The translations under genes and the position numbers were made by a program. A model generated the notes under the pieces. That model searched no databases. It was given only the letters and a program-made list of their open reading frames with translations, and was not told the origin of the DNA. 64,000 nucleotides of DNA from Pseudonocardia sp. (lineage in GTDB: Bacteria > Actinomycetota > Actinomycetes > Mycobacteriales > Pseudonocardiaceae): assembly GCF_029263155.1 (NCBI RefSeq), contig NZ_JAJCYB010000058.1, positions 1-64,000 of the forward strand, read 5' to 3'. Positions 16,532 through 24,964 of this stretch are shown piece after piece (position 1 is the first letter of the stretch; each line of letters begins with the position of its first letter).

Positions 16532-17554
16532 TCAGCCTCGGGTGCGGTCGAGGAGCTGCTCCGCCGTCCAGGTGTTGAGGATGCGTTCGGGCGGTACCTC
16601 GCAGGCGGCGGCGCGCTCGCAGCCGTTGCCGAGCCAGTCGAGCTGGCCGGGCGCGTGGGCATCGGTGTCGATGGTGAACGAGCACCCGGCGGCGACCGCC
16701 TGGCGCAGCAGGCGGGTGGGCGGGTCGAGCCGTTCGGGTCGCGAGTTGATCTCCACGGCGACGTCGTACTCGGCGCAGGCAGCGAACACGGCGTGGGCGT
16801 CGAACTGCGACTCGGGCCGCTTGCGGCTGCCCGTCACCATCCGCCCGGTGCAGTGCCCGAGCACGTCCACCAGCGGATTCGCGATCGCGGTGAGCATCCG
16901 CTCGGTCATCTCCGCGCGCGGCATGCGCAGCTTGGAATGCACGCTGGCCACGACCAGGTCGAGCGCGTCGAGCAGGGCGGGGTCCTGGTCGAGTGCGCCG
17001 TCGTCGAGGATGTCGACCTCGATACCGGTGAGCACGCGGAAGCCGTCGAGCTCGGCGTTGAGCTCGGCGATCTGCTCCAGCTGGGCCCGCAGGCGCTCCG
17101 GAGACAGCCCGTTGGCGACGGTGAGGCGCGGCGAGTGGTCGGTGACGACCAGATAGGAGTGGCCCAGCTCGCGCGCAGTCTCGGCCATCTCGCGCAGCGG
17201 CGAGCCCCCGTCGGAGGCATCGGTGTGGCTGTGGCAGTCACCCAGCAACGCGGTACGCAGGGCCGCCGCGGGCGGGTCGGGCTCCGGGCGCTCCACCGCC
17301 TCGAGCCGCTGCAGGTACTCGGGGACGGCCCCGGCCAGCGACTCGGTGACGCATCGCGCCGTCACCTCCCCGACGCCGCGCAGTCGCACCAGCTCGCCGG
17401 TGCGGGCGAGCTGCGCCAGCTCGTCGAGGTCGCGACGGCCGAGCACGGCCGCGGCGGTGCGGAACGCGCGCACCCGGTAGGTGGACTCGTGCGCACGCTC
17501 CAGCAGGAATGCAGCCCGACGGAGGTCGGCTACGGGATCGCGGACGGCGTTCAC
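16532..17554 (-). CDS. PHP-domain phosphoesterase with helix-hairpin-helix (PolX-like C-terminal part)
   Basis: 340 residues. The N-terminal ~90 residues contain an HhH DNA-binding motif (LRGVGEVTARCVTESL, about 58-73) as in family X polymerases. Residues 104-330 form a PHP domain with the metal-ligand motifs in order: GDCHSHTDASDG (H108, H110), VTDHS (D139, H140), TGIEVDILDDG, ASVHSK, LGHCTGR, VEINS and DTDAHAP. All ligands are present, so it should be an active metal-dependent phosphoesterase, possibly a 3'-5' nuclease as in bacterial PolX, but the polymerase domain is absent. Flanked by two 22-bp repeat arrays in opposite orientation. Function in DNA repair or histidinol-phosphate-like hydrolysis is inferred only. 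Confidence 0.85.
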   Translation of the reverse strand: MNAVRDPVADLRRAAFLLERAHESTYRVRAFRTAAAVLGRRDLDELAQLARTGELVRLRGVGEVTARCVTESLAGAVPEYLQRLEAVERPEPDPPAAALRTALLGDCHSHTDASDGGSPLREMAETARELGHSYLVVTDHSPRLTVANGLSPERLRAQLEQIAELNAELDGFRVLTGIEVDILDDGALDQDPALLDALDLVVASVHSKLRMPRAEMTERMLTAIANPLVDVLGHCTGRMVTGSRKRPESQFDAHAVFAACAEYDVAVEINSRPERLDPPTRLLRQAVAAGCSFTIDTDAHAPGQLDWLGNGCERAAACEVPPERILNTWTAEQLLDRTRG

Positions 17555-17626
17555 GACGCCGATCCTGCCACCGACACCCGGTCCGGCTCGCGCACGTCCA
17601 GGTCACGACCCGCTGGCCGGATGCGC

Positions 17627-17780
17627 CGACTCGCACACACCGAGCACCCGACTCGCGCGCACCCAGGGCCCGACTCGCGCGCACCCAGGGCCCGACTCGC
17701 GCGCACCCAGGGCCCGACTCGCGCGCACTCAGAGCCCGACTCGCGCACACGGAAACCCCGACTCGCGGGAGTCGGGCAGG
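17627..17780. repeat. Seven-copy 22-bp tandem array (array B, inverse of array A)
   Basis: The octamer CGACTCGC recurs at 17627, 17649, 17671, 17693, 17715, 17737 and 17759, exactly every 22 bp. The middle copies are nearly identical (CGACTCGCGCGCACCCAGGG plus two bases). It is the reverse complement of the core of array A (GCGAGTCGGG). It lies upstream of the PHP gene and runs into the end of the CYTH-CHAD gap. Confidence 0.85.
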
Positions 17781-17790
17781 TCGCAGCCGG

Positions 17791-19305
17791 TCAGCGGAGC
17801 CAGCGGCGGCGCTTGCGCCGCCAGGCCGAGGACCAGAGTGCGGGGAGCTCACGCTCGATCTCCGCCGCGCGGGCGAGGTCCCGGCCGAGCAGCACGCCGA
17901 AGCTGAACCCGTTCTCCCCGGCCCCGGTCGTCGCCGCTCCCAGCTCGCGCAGCGCCTCCCGCGCCACGACGGTGTCCTGGTGCTCGCCCAGTGCCGACTG
18001 GAAGCCCTTGAGCCCCGCGGCGAAGCGCTTCGCGGGCCTGCCGACGGCGGGACGGGCCACCTCCGTGGCGTAGCGCAGCCGCTTTCCGGCCTTGCGGGCG
18101 GCGTGGACGGCGGCGTCGCGGTCGGCCGCCGGGGTGCCCGGGTCCGTGGCCCTGGCCATCGCCCGCTCCAGACGGCGCGCGCTGCGTGCGGCGACCGCCG
18201 GCAGCTCGCGCCGGGCCGGACGAGCGGCGCGCCCGGTCAGCGGCGGGTCCTCCAGCAGGGCGTCCAGCGCGGTGCGCAGCTGCGCGTACCGGTCGCCGTC
18301 CAGCTCGGTGAGCACGGCGGCACGGGCCTCGGCCTCGGTGCGGGCGAAGTGCCGCGTGGCCATCGCCTCGGCCGGGCCGAGCCGCAGCTGCGCTGGCAGG
18401 TCGGCCAGGCCGGTGGCGATCCGCTCGCGCAGCACCTCGGCGTCGCGGGCAGGGGCCAGCTCGCGCCCGAGGGTGCGCAGGCCGTCGACGATCGGGTCGG
18501 TGCACTCCCGGTCGAGCAGCGGGCGGTAGGCGCGCAGCGCGCTGCGCAGCCGGCGGGCCGCCACCCGCATCCGGTGCACGGCGTCGGGTTCGTCGCGGCG
18601 CACGCTCAGATCGGCGGCCGCGAGCCGGTCCACATGGGTGGCGAGGTAGCGCATCAGCTCCGCCCCGGCCGTCCCCTTCGGCCCGGTCCGGCGGTGCGGC
18701 GGCGCGGGATGCAGCAGCCGGTCGAGCTCGGCTGCGGTGGCCGGTGCCGCCGGGCGCAGGCCGTCGTCGGCGAGCCGGGTCGCGAGCTCGGACAGCAGCT
18801 CGGCGGGGGCGTCGAGGGGAAGGACGGCGGCCTCGGTCCAGGACCGCACCTCCGTGCAGCTCCCGAGCGTCGCCACCGACACCGCGTCGTGCACCACCTC
18901 GGCCAGCAGGCGATCACGCTGGTCACGCAACCGGATGACGGTGCGTGTGGTGCGGGCGTGGCCCACCGGGCGCACCGTGCGGTCCCGGGCCGCGCCGCGG
19001 ACCAGAGCGTCGATCTCCTCGGGCGGTTGCGCGGTGCCGGCGGGGATCCGGAGCCGCTCGCGGTCCTCGCCGTCGGGGAGGTCGAGCTGCCACTGCACCG
19101 CCCCGTCGGCGTGGTGGCGGGACAGGGTGATGCCGGCCAGGGCCAGCCGGAGGTCGTCGGTGTCGTAGCGCTCGGTCTCGTGGACCTCGACCGGCAGCTG
19201 CTCCGCACGGTGCACGCCCGGCAGCCCGGCCAGCCGCGGCGCCCCGGTCGCGGCGCCGCCGCGGTAGTGCGGGGGGGTCCGGTGCTGTGCGGTCGTCTCC
19301 GGCAT
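17791..19305 (-). CDS. CYTH-CHAD domain protein
   Basis: 504 residues. The N-terminal ~200 residues are a CYTH-like domain (ERYDTDDLRLALAGITLSRHH, VQWQLDLPDG, VARTTRTVIRLRD-type strands, LLAEVVHDAVSVATL). They lack some of the ExExK residues of triphosphate tunnel metalloenzymes, so activity is uncertain. Residues ~220-504 are a CHAD domain of two four-helix bundles with conserved His and basic residues (DAVHRMRVAARRLRSALRAYRPLL; ARKAGKRLRYATEVARP; LKGFQSALGEHQDTVVAREAL). CHAD domains bind inorganic polyphosphate. Likely works in polyphosphate biology. The ribosome site is not distinctive; ATG 19305 gives the expected start. Confidence 0.88.
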   Translation of the reverse strand: MPETTAQHRTPPHYRGGAATGAPRLAGLPGVHRAEQLPVEVHETERYDTDDLRLALAGITLSRHHADGAVQWQLDLPDGEDRERLRIPAGTAQPPEEIDALVRGAARDRTVRPVGHARTTRTVIRLRDQRDRLLAEVVHDAVSVATLGSCTEVRSWTEAAVLPLDAPAELLSELATRLADDGLRPAAPATAAELDRLLHPAPPHRRTGPKGTAGAELMRYLATHVDRLAAADLSVRRDEPDAVHRMRVAARRLRSALRAYRPLLDRECTDPIVDGLRTLGRELAPARDAEVLRERIATGLADLPAQLRLGPAEAMATRHFARTEAEARAAVLTELDGDRYAQLRTALDALLEDPPLTGRAARPARRELPAVAARSARRLERAMARATDPGTPAADRDAAVHAARKAGKRLRYATEVARPAVGRPAKRFAAGLKGFQSALGEHQDTVVAREALRELGAATTGAGENGFSFGVLLGRDLARAAEIERELPALWSSAWRRKRRRWLR

Positions 19306-19333
19306 GCCCCGGGGTGCCCGAAGACGCCGTCGA

Positions 19334-20752
19334 TCAACCGCCGCGCAAGCGGGACTTCAGCACCTTGCCCATGTCGTTGCGCGGCAACACGTCGACGAAC
19401 CGCACGTCCCGGGGACGCTTGTGCGGGCTGAGCAGCGTCGCGACGTGGTCGATCAGCTCCTGCGCCGCGGGCCGCTCCCCTGCCGCGACGACGACCGCCA
19501 CGACGCGCTCGCCGAGGTCGTCGTCGGGCGTGCCGAACACCGCCGCCTCGGCCACGCCCGGGTGTTCCAGCAGCGCGTTCTCGATCTCACCGGCGCCGAT
19601 CTTGTAGCCGCCGGACTTGATCAGGTCGATGGCCTTGCGCCCGACGAGGGCGAGCGCGCCCGAGGGGGTCCAGCGGCCGATGTCGCCGGTGGCGAACCAG
19701 CCGTCGGGGGTGCGGGTCGCCGCGGTGGCGTCGGGGCGGTCGAGGTAGCCGTCGAACAGGCCGGGGCCCCGGGCCTCGACCGTGCCGAGATCGGGATCGC
19801 CGTCGACGGGGACCAGCCGCACCTCGGTGCCCGCCAGCGGCCTGCCGACCGTGCCCGGCTCGGGCTCCTCGTCGGCGCGGGCCGCGGTGAGGATCAGCGA
19901 CTCGGTGAGTCCATAGCGCTCGCGGACCGCCAGGCCGGTGGCCCGCTGGATCCGCTCGTGGTCGACGGCGGTGAGGGCCGCGGAGCCGGAGACGAGCAGC
20001 CGTGCCCGACCGATCGTCCGCGCCGCCGCCGGGTCCGTGTCGAGCTGGTCGGCGAGGCGGTGGTACTGGGTGGGCACGCCGAACACCATCGTCGCCCCGC
20101 CGTCGACGGCCGCGGCGAGGCCGGCGGCGTCGAGCGCGGGGAGGTGGTGCAGGGTGCCGCCGCGGCGCAGCGGGCCGAGCACGCCCAGGACCAGGCCGTG
20201 CACGTGGAACAGCGGGAGCGCGTGGGCCAGCACGTCGCCGCCGGTCCAGGCCCAGGCGTCGGCGAGCGCGTCGAGGTTGGCCGCGATCGCACCGCGGGAG
20301 AGCACCGCGCCCTTCGGCGGGCCGGTGGTGCCGGAGGTGTAGACGATCAGCGCGGTAGCCGCCGCGGCGTGTTCGGCGGGCAGCGGGGCGGCGCTGCGGG
20401 CATCGAGATCGATGTCGATCCGGCCGACCCGCCCGGCCACGGCCCCCAGCTCCACCCCCGGCGCGGCGAGCACTGCGGCCGGCTTCGCGTCCCCGACGAC
20501 GTGAGCCAGCTCCCGCTCCCCCAGCTTCGGGTTGAGCGGCACGGCCGGGACGCCCGCGAGCAGCGCGGACACGACGGCCACCGCGGTGTGCGGCCCGGGC
20601 GCCGCGTGCACGGCGACGCGGTCCAGCGTCCGGATCCGCTCGGCGTGCGCGGTGGCGACGGCGAGCAGGTCGCGGTAGGTCAGGGTGCGCCCGCCCGCGC
20701 GCAGCGCGGGGTGGTCGGACGGGTCCAGCAGGGCCGGGAGCAGCAGGCTCAA
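19334..20752 (-). CDS. Acyl-CoA synthetase (malonyl-CoA synthetase MatB-like)
   Basis: 472 residues from TTG 20752, with AGGA at 6-nt spacing; the open frame continues upstream through low-complexity DNA that is not coding-like. The ANL motifs are present: LIVYTSGTTGPPKGAVLSRG (P-loop), RYGLTES, DGWFATGDIG, GRKAIDLIKSGGYKIGAGEIE, and the C-terminal lysine block LPRNDMGKVLKSRL. Residues such as GYKIGAGEIE with an invariant Arg nearby resemble malonyl-CoA/methylmalonyl-CoA ligases (about 480-500 aa). Forms acyl-AMP, then acyl-CoA. Its stop lies 28 bp after the start of the CYTH-CHAD gene, so the two may be co-transcribed. Confidence 0.82.
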   Translation of the reverse strand: MSLLLPALLDPSDHPALRAGGRTLTYRDLLAVATAHAERIRTLDRVAVHAAPGPHTAVAVVSALLAGVPAVPLNPKLGERELAHVVGDAKPAAVLAAPGVELGAVAGRVGRIDIDLDARSAAPLPAEHAAAATALIVYTSGTTGPPKGAVLSRGAIAANLDALADAWAWTGGDVLAHALPLFHVHGLVLGVLGPLRRGGTLHHLPALDAAGLAAAVDGGATMVFGVPTQYHRLADQLDTDPAAARTIGRARLLVSGSAALTAVDHERIQRATGLAVRERYGLTESLILTAARADEEPEPGTVGRPLAGTEVRLVPVDGDPDLGTVEARGPGLFDGYLDRPDATAATRTPDGWFATGDIGRWTPSGALALVGRKAIDLIKSGGYKIGAGEIENALLEHPGVAEAAVFGTPDDDLGERVVAVVVAAGERPAAQELIDHVATLLSPHKRPRDVRFVDVLPRNDMGKVLKSRLRGG

Positions 20753-21142
20753 CGAGCGTCCTCTCGGGGTGGGGGCGGGTCGGGCGGGCAGGCAGGCGGG
20801 TCGGGCAGACGGAACGGGCTGGGCAAGGCAGACGGGCTGGGCAGGCAGAGCCGGCTGGGCAGGCAGAGCGGGCCGGATCGGTCGGGCGGGCAGACAGTGC
20901 GGGCTGGGCAGGATCGGTCGGGCGGCGCCGACAGGGGCGGCCCGAGCACGCGCGGGGCGGGACCGCCGCGCGACGGAGCGGCGAGGCCCACGCACGGGTA
21001 CGCCGTGATGCCCGTTCCCGCACACGCGCCGGACGCGTCGCGCCGGACCGCGGCTCCACGGCCCGCGGCGCTGCGGCGAACGGGCGACGCCCGTGCCCGT
21101 AGGCGGGACCCGTGGCGGTGGGCCGCGCCCGTGCGGGGCGCG
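20753..21142. repeat. 390-bp gap with G-rich imperfect tandem repeats
   Basis: Between 20765 and 20925 the plus strand is a purine-rich, C-poor series of GGGCTGGGCAGGCAGA-like units with irregular spacing (several GGGC, GGCAGG, GGTCGGGCGGG blocks). It could form G-quadruplexes or be a degenerate microsatellite. No gene is recognised in the rest. The promoter of the acyl-CoA ligase should lie in it. Confidence 0.55.
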
Positions 21143-22534
21143 TCAGGCGATCACCTTGCCGGGGTTGAGGAGGCCGTGCGGGTCGAGCGCCCGCTTCACC
21201 GCGCGGTGCATCGCGACCACGGCCGGGCCGAGCTCGCGCAGGGCACCGTCGCGCTTGAGCAGGCCGACGCCGTGCTCGCCGGTGACGGTGCCGCCCAGGT
21301 CCAGTGCGGCGTTCACGATGTCGTCGAAGGCGGCCTGCGCGCGGATGCGGGCGGCGTCGTCGCCGTGCGGGGTGAGCATCAGCGGGTGCAGGTTGCCGTC
21401 GCCCGCGTGGGCGACGGTGGCGATCGGCGTGTCGTGCCGCGCCCCGATCTCCTCGATCCGGGCGAGCATCTCGGCGATGCGGCCCCGTGGCAGGCAGACG
21501 TCCTCGGTGAGCATCGCCATCCCGCGCTGCTCCAGCGCCGGGTAGGCGAGGCGGCGGGCGTCGAACAGCGCCTCGGCCTCGACCGGGTCGGTGGACAGCA
21601 TCGCCTCACTCGCCCCCGCGGCCACGAACTCGGCGTGGATCGACTCGGCCTCGTACTGCGCCGCGGGCTCGGGCAGGTCGGTCTGGGCGAGCAGCAGCGC
21701 GGCCGCGCCCGTGGGCAGCCCGGCCCGCTTCCAGTCGTTGACGGCCTGCAGGCAGACCCGGTCGACGAGCTCGAAGATCGCCGGCTGCAGGCCCGCGGCC
21801 GTCACCCGCGAGACCGCGTCCCCGGCGGCGGCGAGCGAGTCGAAGAACCCGACCACGGTGCGCGGGGCGGTGGTCCGGGCCGGCCGCAGCTTGACCGTCA
21901 CCTCGGTGACGACGCCGAGGGTGCCCTCCGAGCCGACCATCAGCCCCGCCAGGTCGTAGCCGACCACACCCTTCGCGGTGCGCCGCCCCAGGCGCACCAC
22001 CTCACCGCTCGCGAGGACGACCTCCAGCGCGAGCACGTAGTCGCGCGTGACCCCGTACTTGACGCAGCACAGCCCGCCCGCGTTCGTGGCGACGTTGCCG
22101 CCGATGGTCGACCACGGCGCGCTCGCCGGGTCCGGCGGGTACCAGAGCCCCTCCTTCGCCGCGGCCGCGCGCAGCTCGTCGTTGACGACGCCGGGCTGGA
22201 CGACGGCCAGGCGTTCCGCGGGGTCGATCTCGACGATGTCGCGCATCCGCTCGGTGGACAGGACCACGCAACCGTCGACGGCGTTCGCGCCGCCGGAGAG
22301 CCCGGTGCCCGCCCCGCGGGTGACCACCGGGATCCGGTGCTGCGCGCACGCGGTGACGACCGCGGCCACCTCCGCGGTGGTGCCCGGCCGCGCGACCGCG
22401 ACCGCCCGGCCGTACGGCGCCCACTCGGCCTCGTCGTGCAGGTAGGGGGCCACGGTGTCGGTGTCGGTGAGCAGGTGCCTGCGCGGCACCGCGGCCTCCA
22501 GCGCGGCGGGCAGGTGCGAGCGGGAGGCCGTCAT
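21143..22534 (-). CDS. glcD: FAD-linked oxidase, glycolate oxidase GlcD / D-lactate dehydrogenase type
   Basis: 463 residues, the usual family length. The PCMH FAD-binding domain has PVVTRGAGTGLSGGANAVDGCVVLS (pyrophosphate-binding loop), VQPGVVNDEL, and STIGGNVATNAGGLCCVKYGVTRDYVL. The C-terminal catalytic cap has HAGDGNLHPLML and GTVTGEHGVGLLKR, with the substrate-binding His residues. Oxidises a 2-hydroxy acid such as glycolate or D-lactate to the 2-oxo acid; electron acceptor unknown. Stand-alone, with no GlcE/F partner nearby, so the D-lactate dehydrogenase (FAD) role is as likely as glycolate oxidation. Confidence 0.9.
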   Translation of the reverse strand: MTASRSHLPAALEAAVPRRHLLTDTDTVAPYLHDEAEWAPYGRAVAVARPGTTAEVAAVVTACAQHRIPVVTRGAGTGLSGGANAVDGCVVLSTERMRDIVEIDPAERLAVVQPGVVNDELRAAAAKEGLWYPPDPASAPWSTIGGNVATNAGGLCCVKYGVTRDYVLALEVVLASGEVVRLGRRTAKGVVGYDLAGLMVGSEGTLGVVTEVTVKLRPARTTAPRTVVGFFDSLAAAGDAVSRVTAAGLQPAIFELVDRVCLQAVNDWKRAGLPTGAAALLLAQTDLPEPAAQYEAESIHAEFVAAGASEAMLSTDPVEAEALFDARRLAYPALEQRGMAMLTEDVCLPRGRIAEMLARIEEIGARHDTPIATVAHAGDGNLHPLMLTPHGDDAARIRAQAAFDDIVNAALDLGGTVTGEHGVGLLKRDGALRELGPAVVAMHRAVKRALDPHGLLNPGKVIA

Positions 22535-22904
22535 CCCCCGACGCTAATCCGCGGCATCGGCGCGGGCCAGCACGACCCACGTCGCGGCGGGCCGCTCGGG
22601 CACCGACGGGGCGGCGCGGACACCGGATGGCACCCGCACCCAGGGCCGCCGCGGGAGGGCGGAGACGCGGGTCCCGGACCGGAATCGCAGGTCGCGTCCA
22701 CCCACCCGGTCGGCCGGACCGGATCGTCGGGTCCGCGCACCGAGGCGCTGCGGCCGCCGCGCGGTTGCCGGGGTGGCCCCACCGCGGTCCGGCAGCAGCG
22801 GGGTGGCCGCACTGCGGCCCCGGCACGGCGGCGCAGGCCGGCGGTCACCGACGTCCGGTCCGCGGCGGCGGGGCCGGTTCCGGTGGGGTCGCCGTGGCGT
22901 GGCC
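22535..22904. repeat. 370-bp gap with GGGGTGGC-type repeats
   Basis: No convincing gene on either strand. Two related 21-mers starting with GGGGTGGCC lie at 22770-22790 and 22800-22820 (consensus GGGGTGGCCSCACYGCGG), and a weaker relative at about 22898. The same motif forms the large hairpin at 39551-39601. Function unknown; likely transcription-termination or dispersed repeat elements. Confidence 0.45.
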
Positions 22905-23822
22905 TCACTGCAACGTGGCGGCGAGCTCGCGGCCCAGCAGGGTCCCCGAGCGCCACGCCGTCTCCACCCGGGGGCTCCCCCAGCCGTCGCCCGCCTCCCC
23001 GATGCCGTCGGCGCCGAGATGGAAGGGCTCCTCGCGCGGCCGGCCGGGGCTCGCGTAGCGCCACCGGTGGGCGTAGGTCCACTCGGGCTCCGCGTCGATG
23101 CCGAGCAGTTCGCGCAGCGCGTCGAGGGAGGGCGAGACCGCCCCCTCCGGGTGCGCGTCGTGCGCACGGGCCACCTCGGCGGTCGTGTGCGCCACCAGCA
23201 CGGGTGCGCCGTCCCCGCGGCGCGCGCCGTCGTCGGCGACGAGGGTGAGCACCGGGTGGTCGTTGACGAAGGCCGCGGGCAGATCGGGCCACCGCCGCCG
23301 CGACCAGCCCGCCGCCACCGCGATCACCGGCGACCAGCCCGGCACGGGCATCGGCAACCCCCGCAGCCGTGCGGACTGCGGTTCGGGCATCGCGAGCACG
23401 ACGGCGTCGGCCCGCTCACCGTCGACGACGGGCCCGGGTCCGACGCGGCGCACCTCGTGCTCCAGCCGCACGTCCAGGCCCTCGGCCAGCGCGGCGACCA
23501 GGCTGCGCAGCCCGCCGGGCGCGGCGTAGCGGACCGGACCGGCGGCGCGCCCGCCGTCGCCGCCGAGCACGGCGAGCTCGGAGGTCCACTCCCGCGCCAG
23601 GCCCGCGTCCTGCCAACCCCGCACAACGGCGCGGAACTCCGGGTCGCGCGCGGTGAAGTAGGCGGCGCCCAGGTCGACCGGGCGCCCGTGCAGCCGCCTG
23701 CTGGCCATCCGCCCGCCGACCGCCCGGGCCCGCTCCAGCACCCGCACCGGCACCCCGGACCCGGCCAGCTCCCGGGCACACGCGATCCCCGCGATCCCCG
23801 CCCCCACCACGACCACCGCCAT
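22905..23822 (-). CDS. FAD-dependent amine oxidase-like oxidoreductase (renalase-like)
   Basis: 305 residues. The N-terminus is a Rossmann FAD site: VVVVGAGIAGIACARELAGSGVPVRVLERARAVGGRMASRR (GxGxxG followed by the GGRxxS motif). DLGAAYFTARDPEF is the second conserved block of NAD(P)/FAD amine-oxidase-like proteins. A later block (ADAVVLAMPEPQSARLL) and the end (VETAWRSGTLLGRELA) contact FAD. Short for monoamine oxidase; matches the renalase/DUF-type family of about 300-330 residues. Substrate unknown. Just downstream of a hairpin. Confidence 0.85.
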   Translation of the reverse strand: MAVVVVGAGIAGIACARELAGSGVPVRVLERARAVGGRMASRRLHGRPVDLGAAYFTARDPEFRAVVRGWQDAGLAREWTSELAVLGGDGGRAAGPVRYAAPGGLRSLVAALAEGLDVRLEHEVRRVGPGPVVDGERADAVVLAMPEPQSARLRGLPMPVPGWSPVIAVAAGWSRRRWPDLPAAFVNDHPVLTLVADDGARRGDGAPVLVAHTTAEVARAHDAHPEGAVSPSLDALRELLGIDAEPEWTYAHRWRYASPGRPREEPFHLGADGIGEAGDGWGSPRVETAWRSGTLLGRELAATLQ

Positions 23823-23880
23823 GCGGCCACGCTAGGCCCGGCCGCAGGCCCCCCGCGCGTCGGTCGGTCCACATGATCAG

Positions 23881-23928
23881 CCGGTTCGGGACATGAGCTG
23901 CGGATGCGCAGGCCATGTCCCGAACCGG
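23881..23928. terminator. Perfect 15-bp hairpin with nested inner stem
   Basis: CCGGTTCGGGACATG (23881-23895) is exactly complementary to 23914-23928. The loop contains its own stem CTGCG/CGCAG. Flanking GATC on both sides extends the symmetry. It lies between two minus-strand genes (stop of menC at 24024, start of the flavoprotein at 23822), so it probably terminates menC transcription. Confidence 0.65.
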
Positions 23929-24023
23929 GCGATCTTCGTTCGCCACGTCCACCAGCGGACGCGCCACGGTGATCCGCGAGCCGGGCTCCACCGGTGCGCA
24001 GGGGTACGTCGGGCACAGGACCG

Positions 24024-24959
24024 TCAGCGCAGGAGCCGCACCCGGGCGAGACGCTGCAGCCACCACCGCGTGCGCTCGGGGTCGGCGGGCACCGCGTGAC
24101 GAGCGGCCGGGTCGGGCGCGCGGCGGGGGACGGCCAGCATGCCGTCGACAGGACGCTGCGGTGCACCGACGACGTCGGCCGCCAGCAGCGACCCCGTGCC
24201 CAGCCCGCAGGCGAACTCCAGCGACGGCAACGCCCCGGCCAGCGCGATCTCCGCGGCCAACCCCACCCCCGACTCCAGCGCCGAGGACACCACGCACGGC
24301 AGCCCGCACGCCTGCGCGACGGCCAGCGCCCGACGCACCCCGCCCAGCGGCGCGCACTTGAGCACGGCGACGTCCGCGGCACCGGCCACCGCGACGGCCA
24401 GCGGGTCCTCGGCGCGGCGGATCGACTCGTCCGCCGCGATCGCCGTGTCCACCCGCCGCCGCACCGCCGCCAGCTCCGGCACCGACGGGCACGGCTGCTC
24501 GACGTACTGCAGGCCACCCGCCGCCCGGTCCAGCGCCCGGATCGCCGCCACGGCCCCGTCGACGTCCCAGCGGCCGTTGGCGTCGACCCGCACGTGCCCG
24601 CCCGGACCCAGCGCGTCGCGCACCGCCTCGACCCGGGCGAGGTCGTCGGGCAGCGACCCGGGCGCGTCGGCGACCTTGACCTTCGCCGTGCCACATCCCG
24701 ACGCCACGACCAGCGCGTGTGCGGCGGACGGCGACACCGCCGGCACGATCGCGTTCACGGGAACCGCGTCGCGGACCGGCTCCGGCCAGCCCAGATCCGC
24801 CGCTTCGAAGGCCGCGTCGTACCAGTGCCGGGCCTCCGCGTCGTCGTACTCGGGGAACGGGCAGAAGTCGCCCCACCCGGCGGGGCCCTCGATCAGCAGC
24901 CCCTCCCGCACCGTGATCCCGCGGAAGCGCGTGGTCATCGGCAGGGAGTAGGCGAACAC
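24024..24959 (-). CDS. menC: o-Succinylbenzoate synthase
   Basis: 311 residues from GTG 24959. Enolase-superfamily residues are in place: KVKVAD (K-x-K catalytic lysine), VDANGRWDVD (first metal Asp), VEQPC (Glu), IAADESI (Asp), and VLKCAPLGGVRRAL (second catalytic Lys). ITVREGLLIEGPAGWGDFCPFPEY is the N-terminal capping block typical of actinobacterial MenC. Converts SHCHC to o-succinylbenzoate in menaquinone synthesis. It starts 5 bp after the stop of the monooxygenase gene, so they are translationally linked, an unusual partner; no other men gene is in the window. Confidence 0.88.
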   Translation of the reverse strand: MFAYSLPMTTRFRGITVREGLLIEGPAGWGDFCPFPEYDDAEARHWYDAAFEAADLGWPEPVRDAVPVNAIVPAVSPSAAHALVVASGCGTAKVKVADAPGSLPDDLARVEAVRDALGPGGHVRVDANGRWDVDGAVAAIRALDRAAGGLQYVEQPCPSVPELAAVRRRVDTAIAADESIRRAEDPLAVAVAGAADVAVLKCAPLGGVRRALAVAQACGLPCVVSSALESGVGLAAEIALAGALPSLEFACGLGTGSLLAADVVGAPQRPVDGMLAVPRRAPDPAARHAVPADPERTRWWLQRLARVRLLR

Positions 24960-24964
24960 GCCCG

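Noticed and set aside
16361..17780. CRISPR array interpretation of the 22-bp repeats
   Set aside because: The units are contiguous without unique spacers, and there is no cas gene; they are simple tandem repeats.
19304..23248. A 1314-aa plus-strand open frame
   Set aside because: It is antisense to the acyl-CoA ligase, FAD oxidase and flavoprotein genes, has repetitive Arg/Gly/Pro composition and no recognised domain; it is a shadow of G+C-rich minus-strand genes.
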